Below, in pieces: positions 57,748-64,000 of a stretch of DNA of 64,000 nt. Each line of letters starts with the position of its first letter. Positions within the stretch are counted from its first letter, which is position 1. A model generated the notes under the pieces. That model did not search any database, had not been told where the DNA came from, and saw nothing but the letters and a program-made list of their open reading frames with translations. Position numbers and translations under genes: made by a program. Origin of the DNA: Torreya grandis (taxonomy: Eukaryota; Streptophyta; Pinopsida; Cupressales; Taxaceae). The DNA lies in NCBI GenBank assembly GCA_037957365.1, contig JARHVA010001425.1, forward strand, positions 2,074,501-2,138,500. Direction: 5' to 3'.

Positions 57748-58352
57748 TATAATGACAAATTAGTATGCTCATACCATAGAACACATGGGCATGATACCAA
57801 GAACTATAAATCTCTCCAAGTATTATCCCATCAGCTATATTATGAAGATGGATTATTGTCAAATGAACCTCTTATGGGCCCACCACTGACCCAAAATCTA
57901 GGATCCATCAAATAACACTTACCTATTCCCCCACTCTCATCTTAGAGTGAAGTGGAAATAAAACAACCCTTTATCTTAACTCTTTCCCAAATCCATACCA
58001 TCCATATGGTCACATAATCATTAGCTCAATTGAATGATAAGGGAAAAGCAAGTATAATGAAAAATTAGTATTCTCATACCATAAAACACATGGGCATGAT
58101 ACTAAGAACTATAAATATCTCCAAGTATTAGCCCATCAGCTTTATCACAAGGATGACTTATTATTAGATGAACCTCTTATGGGCCCACCAATGACCTAAA
58201 ATCTAGGAGCCATCAACCAACACTTACCTATTACCCCACTCTCATCTCAGAGTGAAGTGAAACTGAAGCAACCCTTTGTCCTGACTCTTTCCTAAATCCA
58301 TACCATTGATATGGTCATATGATCATTGACTTAACCAAAGGATAAGGGAAAA
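57748..58352 (+). repeat. 305-bp tandem duplication covering the second finger
   Basis: Units start at TATAATGACAAATTAG (57748) and TATAATGAAAAATTAG (58053). Both contain the finger reading CSYHRTHGHDTKNYK (the second copy begins with Phe), the EPLMGPP segment and SQSEVK-type text. Element C has one copy (from about 21098). The 305-bp length is not a multiple of three, so the downstream frame is shifted. Confidence 0.88.
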
Positions 58353-58629
58353 TCAAAGTTATCCATTTCATGGACATATCCATATTCCACCACCCAATCA
58401 CCTAGCCAAAACTAAGCACCTTTACCTTTAACCAAACCTAAGGTGTCCATCTTGGGTCCCTCTCAACCTAACCCATTTGAATCAATCCAATGAGTAGTTT
58501 TGAAACAACTTCACCAAACATCGATGAAGATGAGTTTATATGAATTGATCAATACCTCACCCCATCATCATCAAGCCATGATAGAATATTTACAATCCAT
58601 AGAGGTCTAACTAGAAGACCTAAAACCTC

Positions 58630-59115
58630 TAGAAACCTTTGTCATAAATCTTTAAATTTTTAACATTGTTACCTTCAAGGATTTGGAAATACCCTCCATC
58701 CATCTAGATGATTCAAATCCTCCCTTCTTTATTATTGTGTACATTAACCAAACCTACATCAAGAGGGTTATGATTTATGGGGGAGCTAAGATCACCATTA
58801 TCTCCTTCCATGCCTACAAATAACTCAAATTACTCAAGAACATTATGTCAAAAACCTCATTAGTTCTTTGGTCATTTGATTATACCATGGACATAATTCA
58901 CATTCACATATGACCCTATATTATTCTTAATCTCTTCTATGTAGTAGGAGAGTTATATTAAAACATTTTGCTAAGACACCCTTGGATTCATTTCATGGGC
59001 TATGTGCCATCCACCTTGTATTGATATATCAAATTTGAACATGAAGGTCAAGTTATTACCATACAAGCTAACCTGAGTCCTTTTACATCATGAAACATGA
59101 TGTACCAACATAATT
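58630..59115 (+). pseudogene. pro: Aspartic protease remnant of element E
   Basis: VTFKDLEIPSIHLDDSNPPFFI (about 58672), then IKRVMIYGGAKITIISFHAYK (about 58756) where the active-site Asp is replaced by Tyr (GAT to TAT). The LLRHPWIHFMGYVPSTLY block (about 58970) and EHEGQVITIQANLSPFTS (about 59037) follow. Inactive by loss of the catalytic Asp and by stops. Confidence 0.7.
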
Positions 59116-60060
59116 AAATTCTCCTTACTCCATCCAACAAGCCTTCATCAGTAAAATATGAAGCCCCACCTTCCCCTACCAATGAAGCATCCACCACTTC
59201 ATCCATCCCTTCCACCTAAATCCCCATAGTATACCCTATATAATCAAACTTTCAACTTATTTCATTGGGGGAGTATCTCCTTTTGACACTAGACACCCTT
59301 CCTACCCCTCAAGAGTATGGGAATCTTGACCAACAACATAGTTATGACCCCATATTAGAGTTATTATTTATTTCAAGCCCTCAACTTATCAAAGAAATTT
59401 CATATATGGGGGACTTGATAAACCCCTTGACACTTATGCCATCTCTTCCTCACCTTGACCATTCACCTCTAGTTTATCGTATCTAAATAAACTAGAGTTT
59501 GCCAAGACATACCTATATAAGTTTTTGGAAGGGATTTAGTCTAGGTTGATATGAAAATAGGTGGCATGAGTTGATTCAAATCAAAACATGAAAAGGTCAC
59601 AAAAATCTTGGCCATGGTTTCACACCATGTAAAAATTAAGCCAACCCACCTCCATTCACCATCATTGATGAGGAGAGTCCATCCTCACCTTCCACTCCAC
59701 CATCAACAACTAAGGATTTCAACATCATCCCCCCTAACTTGTTTTCCTCAACATGATCAGCTTTGAACCCTTGAATTATGAAAAGGATGGTGGAACTGTG
59801 ACTATTCCTCTATCCCATCTTAAAATGGTAGTGAATGTCTCTCCTACCATTAATACTAGTTAGTGTCATGATGACAATTCTATTCTAGCCTATCTAGGTG
59901 TAGACAATTCTTATATCCACAAATATCTTCCTCTTGAAACCTAAACCATGTTGAATGAATCCACCATAGATATCAAATTGGGCACTCTAAATAACCTATG
60001 CATTATCAAAATCAGCCAATCACTAAATTCCAAAGAGCTTCAAGACTTCTCCTCGTTCTT
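59116..60060 (+). other. Protease-RT spacer of element E
   Basis: Collinear with C 22171-23110; the short open piece 59265-59486 has no domain. Broken polyprotein linker. Confidence 0.5.
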
Positions 60061-60940
60061 GTAAGATTGCATCATAGAATTTTCTTGGTCTTACAGTGAC
60101 ATTCCAAGAATTGACCCCTCTATTACTACCCACAATGTAGTCACCAACAACAATGCCAAGCTAGTTAGGAACAAAATTTGATGAATGCACCCTTACATAT
60201 CCCTTCTGATCAAAGAAGAGATTCAACATCTCCTATCCATTAATTTCATCTAAGCCATCAATTATACCCAATGGGTCTTGAATGTCATACCTATCACCAA
60301 AGCTATAGGGGGAATTCACATTTGTGTGGACTTTTATGACCTTAACCTTGCTTATCCAAAGGATTATTTTTCTTTACCAAGCCTTGACCAGCTTATTGAT
60401 CTTACAACTGGCCATGAGATGTTATCTCTTATGGATGGATTCTCAGGTTACAATCAAATGTTAATTTCCCTTAAATATCAACACAAAACCACCTTATCAC
60501 CCTATGGAGAAATTTCTACTATAGGGTCATGACTTTCAGACTAAAGAACACTGGTGTAACCTACCAACATGTTATGACCTACATATTCTATGACCTTATT
60601 CAAAAAATCATAGAAAACTATGTTGATGACCTTCTTAGGAAATTCAAATGTTGAAAAAATCATTTATCCATTCTTAAGATTATCTTTGAGTGACTCATCT
60701 ATTACCATGTTCACCGTAACCCAAAGAAGTCTATATTTGGGGTCTTGTTAGGAAAGCTCCTTAGATTTATCATCTCCCTTCAAGGAATTGAAGTCAATCT
60801 CACCAAAATCAAATCAATACTTGACATGTCTCCTCCTTCCCACCTCAAGTAACCTCATAGCTTGCAAGGGAAGCTATAATCCATTTGTCACTTTATTTCT
60901 AAGTTCTTAGATTGATGCCAACCCTTCCACCACCTTATAA
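60061..60940 (+). pseudogene. pol: Reverse transcriptase remnant of element E
   Basis: The open piece 60278-60532 covers MNVIPITKAIGGIHICVDFYDLNLAYPKDYF, LPSLDQLIDLTTGHEMLSLMDGFSGYNQM with the first catalytic Asp, and the start of the next block. A frameshift at about 60500 is followed by FYYRVMTFRLKNTGVTYQHV and ENYVDDLL, an intact Y-V-D-D box at 60619-60630, then IFGVLLGKLLRFIISLQGIEVN. It is the best preserved RT among the Tat elements here but still broken. Confidence 0.88.
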
Positions 60941-61390
60941 AGAAGGATGTATCTTTTAAGTGGAATAAAAACTATCAAAAAGCCTTTGATTCACTTCAAG
61001 AGTACCTTCTATCTCCACCTATCCTCATTATACCCAAGGAAGATCAACCTTTTTACCTTTACATTTCCACCACTGACCACTCCTTAAGCACAATGTTGGC
61101 TCATTGAGATGAGTAACATAGAGAGAAACCCTATACTATATTAGTTGAACCCTTATAGAGTATGATATTTTGTACACCCATACCAAAAAACATTACCTCA
61201 CCTTGGTCTTTATGGCCAAAAAACTTCACCATTACCTTCTCAACCACAAGACTACCAATACTGACCCACTCAAGTATATGTACTCCAAGCCATACCAAAA
61301 TAAGTGTATGGCCAAATGGCTCATGATTTTAGTTGAGTTTGAAATTGAGTTACTTCAATAGAAATTAAACAAAGGGTAAGTTATTTCTTA
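60941..61390 (+). pseudogene. pol: RNase H remnant of element E
   Basis: KKDVSFKWNKNYQKAFDSLQEYL (about 60942), PKEDQPFYLYISTTDHSLST (about 61036), then open 61170-61361: YTHTKKHYLTLVFMAKKLHHYLLNHKT and DPLKYMYSKPYQNKCMAKWLMILVEFEIELLQ. Same order as in A and C. Stops and small indels. Confidence 0.8.
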
Positions 61391-61469
61391 CCAATTGGTC
61401 TAATAACCATTAGTATACAACCAAATTGCTCCTAATGAGTTTCTAGATGAGTCTATCATAACCCTCTCT

Positions 61470-61730
61470 CAAGTAGATTTCACCTATCAAGTGACCATGT
61501 TCTTCAATGGACCAAAATGTTAATGTCGTGGGGGATCTAATATCATCCTTATCCTCCTTCACATTGAACCTCTTCCTTTATCCTTCAAGCTAAAATTTGA
61601 ATTTATTAATAATATGGTTGATTAGAAAGCCCTAGTGATAGGTCTCCAAACTGCATTAGCCTTGGGAGTCAAAATGATTAGCATTTTTGGTGACTCTCAA
61701 ATTATGGTCAATTAAAATTAATGGATCCTA
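61470..61730 (+). pseudogene. pol: Second (archaeal-type) RNase H remnant of element E
   Basis: TYQVTMFFNGPKC, a stop, RGGSNIILILLHIEPLPLSF, then FEFINNMVD, a stop, KALVIGLQTALALGVKMISIFGDSQIMVN. The Glu of the N-M-x-E-Y-E helix is lost (Asp plus stop). As in C, the first Asp is Asn, so that change is shared. Confidence 0.78.
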
Positions 61731-61739
61731 TAAATTTAA

Positions 61740-63250
61740 TAATAATGTTCTATAGTAGTACAAACATCTAGTTGATGCACTCTTAGCATCATTTGAACAT
61801 TACCATCTCCAAACCACTCCATAATATACAAACAAGTTTGTCGATATAATGGCTTCTCTCACTTCCCAGATCCCATATTTACCCTCTAAATTGAAGCTAA
61901 ATATCATTATCTATCAACTTATATATCCCTCTTATGTAAAATTAGACTCTCCTACCATATCCAATGTGGAGGAAACCTAACCCAACCTTTGGTACCAATA
62001 GACCTTTGACTACCTCAACATTGCAATCATCCCTTCTAACCTATCTCATAATACTCAAAGAATATTTATCCATAACACATCATGTTATATCATACTGGGG
62101 GGATTATTCATAAACATGGATTTGATGGCCTCCTCTTTCATTGCCAATGTAGTCATGAAGCCTCTCATGCTATCAGGGAAATGCATGATGGGATTTGTTG
62201 AGGATACTTTAGTGGCCTAACCATCACTAAACATATCCTTCACCTTATCTATTATTGGCCCACACTTAAACAATATTGATATGATTATTTGAAAAAGTGT
62301 GTCAAATGTCAACAACATGCAAATTTACATTATGCACCTAACCATAGTCTCTAAATATCCAAGGATGTCTTACCCTTATTGCAATGGGGTCTGGATCTTA
62401 TTGGATAAATTAACCCCAATTATTCACAATGACATCATTCTATCATCACTACAACAAAATATTTCACTAAATGGGTAGAGATTATTCTTCTCATCTCAAC
62501 CAAATGTGAAAATATTATCAACTTTATCAACCATCACATCATCTATCATTTTGGTGTTCCTAATAAAATTATTGCCAACAATGGTAAGTCTTTCAAAAAA
62601 TAACAAGTATAGCATCTTTGTGACACATTCAGTATCAAGTTATGTTTCTCATCACCCTATCATCCATAAGATAATAGATAGGTGGAAGCCTTTAACAAAA
62701 CTCTCAACAATATGCTAACTAAAATCATTAATGCATCTGGTCAGGATTGGCATTTGCACATCCTATTCACTCTATGGGTATATCGTACTAACATTCAAAA
62801 TCCTATAGGTGCTACCCCTTTATCTCTTATGTTTGGAGTTGAGGTTGTCTTGCCTCTCAAATTCCAAATTCCCTATCTTTGCATATCCTTGCAAGATATC
62901 ATTTTTGAGAGTAATTATCATCAAGAAAATTTATCCTAACTTGAGATACTTGATTAATGTCATTAGTAGCGCTCATTCATCTTCGTGTCTATTAAGAATG
63001 AATCAAGCATGATTATAAAAAACACCTTAAAGTGAGAGAATTCAATATCAAAGACCTCATCCTAAAGGAAAATCAACATATCACCACTATGGATAAAATC
63101 AATCAAGGCAAGTTCAATTTCAATTGGCTTGGACCTTATATCATAATGCACAAGTATGGATTAGGAGCTTACTGATTGTCCTCTCTTGAAGGAAAGTCAA
63201 AACTTGAGCCCCTCAATGCTTCACATCTACATCTTTTAATTTTTTAAATA
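61740..63250 (+). pseudogene. pol: Integrase remnant of element E
   Basis: The zinc region, with KKCVKCQQHANLHYAPNHS, lies near 62290-62345. The core has GLDLIG-INPN, TTKYFTKWVEIILL (about 62450), IIYHFGVPNKIIANNGKSF (about 62540; the catalytic Asp of D-N-G is Asn) and an open piece 62682-62939: MEAFNKTLNNMLTKIINASGQDWHLHILFTLWVYRTN and IGATPLSLMFGVEVVLP. The C-terminal GPYIIMHKYGLGAY segment (about 63133) precedes the end near 63245. Confidence 0.82.
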
Positions 63251-63539
63251 GGATCAAAATCACCTTTTGTCTAACTTAAGATCATCCCTTTTTTTACACA
63301 CATTCATCTCCTTCTTTTAAGAATAATTGATTAAAGTTGAATCATGTGATTATCCATTATAGTATTTAACTAATCTTGAATATGGGTACCATGAATCTAC
63401 CCATGTCATGATCCTCATGTTACTTTCCATCCCCTTATAGGATGGATTCCCATGGTCATTATTACTTAAAACCTCTTTTACCCATCATCAACCTTCTTAT
63501 GATTTACTTTTTCCTTCATAAAGGTGAACCTCTAAGCTT

Positions 63540-63790
63540 ATATAAGCAATTCTATGTCATCAAAAGAAAAAATCAAAAGAAAAATCAAGCAAAAAAAAAT
63601 CAAGGGTCATTTATAGTATTCACATACTACTCCTTTGAAGGATAACTACCAACACATATCAAAATTACTCAATATAAGGTAGACTTCTCCCTTGAAGGAC
63701 AACTATCAAAGCCTTAAATAGATCTCACAAACTTAGACCACTCTTTTGAAGGATGCCTAAGTAAAATATTTGTCAAAGCATAGAAATGTC
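63540..63790 (+). repeat. Triple short motif after pol in element E
   Basis: ACTCCTTTGAAGGATAACTA (63628), TTCTCCCTTGAAGGACAACT (63685) and ACTCTTTTGAAGGATGCCTA (63739), after an A-rich CAAAAGAAAAAATC stretch. Third example of the same arrangement, matching A and C. Confidence 0.8.
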
Positions 63791-64000
63791 TTAGAAGCTT
63801 ACCACATCAATAAACTTCCCCCATCCTTCCAAGCAATAAAAAAAAAAAAAAAAACCATTATAAAAGATTAGAACATGCAAACTTAATTTTAGAAGTTGAA
63901 ATTGAATTTCATAAGTAGACTACCTACATCAATTAGTCTACACCTTATATGACATGGAATTATTTATATTAGCTCTTTAGTGACCTACAGAAGAGTCAAT
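63791..64000. other. Start of the 3' non-coding region of element E
   Basis: Collinear with 3430-3660 of element A. It contains an A run at about 63838-63854. No gene; the window ends here. Confidence 0.5.

Larger units (their letters stand above)
53205..64000 (+). mobile_element. Tat-lineage Ty3/gypsy element E, 5' part (3' end outside window)
   Basis: 5' LTR, the best primer site of the three Tat elements, gag, linker, protease, RT, RNase H, second RNase H, integrase and the triple motif, collinear with element C. Relative to C it lacks about 1.25 kb of leader and gag start, and it carries a 34-bp triplication and a 305-bp duplication. The 3' region, any PMD gene and the 3' LTR lie beyond 64000. 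Confidence 0.88.

Overview
This window is intergenic DNA from a repeat-rich plant nuclear genome. I see no intact host gene, no tRNA or rRNA, and no bacterial-type features. Almost everything belongs to nested, decayed LTR retrotransposons. The plant assignment rests on three things: Ty3/gypsy elements of the Tat lineage with a second, archaeal-type RNase H domain; a Tnt1/Tork-like Ty1/copia element with a tRNA-iMet primer site; and plant mobile domain (PMD) genes. The species cannot be named from sequence alone. Stop codons of C-to-T type and scarce CpG suggest long methylation and decay.

Layout. (1) 1-9123: 3' part of Tat element A, with RT, RNase H, second RNase H and integrase remnants, a 3' region with an antisense PMD pseudogene, a polypurine tract and a 3' LTR. 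(2) 9124-15374: element F, inferred to lie in the opposite orientation. It has a minus-strand gag with in-frame 57-bp repeats and a plus-strand PMD gene with an apparent intron. No pol is visible between them. (3) 15375-32092: Tat element C, complete from LTR to LTR, with a near-matching 5-bp target duplication (attag/agtag). It sits inside older DNA, its 3' LTR is internally deleted, and it also carries an antisense PMD. (4) 32093-34737: unresolved AT-rich DNA, probably the other side of the target broken by C. (5) 34738-52389: four copies of an LTR-like repeat family D in two orientations. They meet head to head near 47085 and include a 690-bp tandem duplication. Between D1 and D2 lies a decayed minus-strand acidic, Pro-rich ORF, interrupted by a Tork-like copia element at 39528-45261 with perfect tctaa target duplications. 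(6) 53205-64000: 5' part of Tat element E, from the LTR to past the integrase, cut by the window end.

The Tat elements share a plan: LTR, primer site, gag with two CCHC/CCHH-like fingers, protease, RT, RNase H, second RNase H, integrase, a conserved triple motif spaced about 57 bp, and (in A and C) a 3' region with a PMD gene on the opposite strand. Degenerate copies of a palindrome (form ACCATCGATGGT) occur in two clusters about 600 bp apart in each full-length LTR. The same two-cluster arrangement is seen upstream of the antisense PMD genes of A and C. Shared control of the LTR promoter and the antisense gene is a testable inference, and it is the most interesting signal I found.
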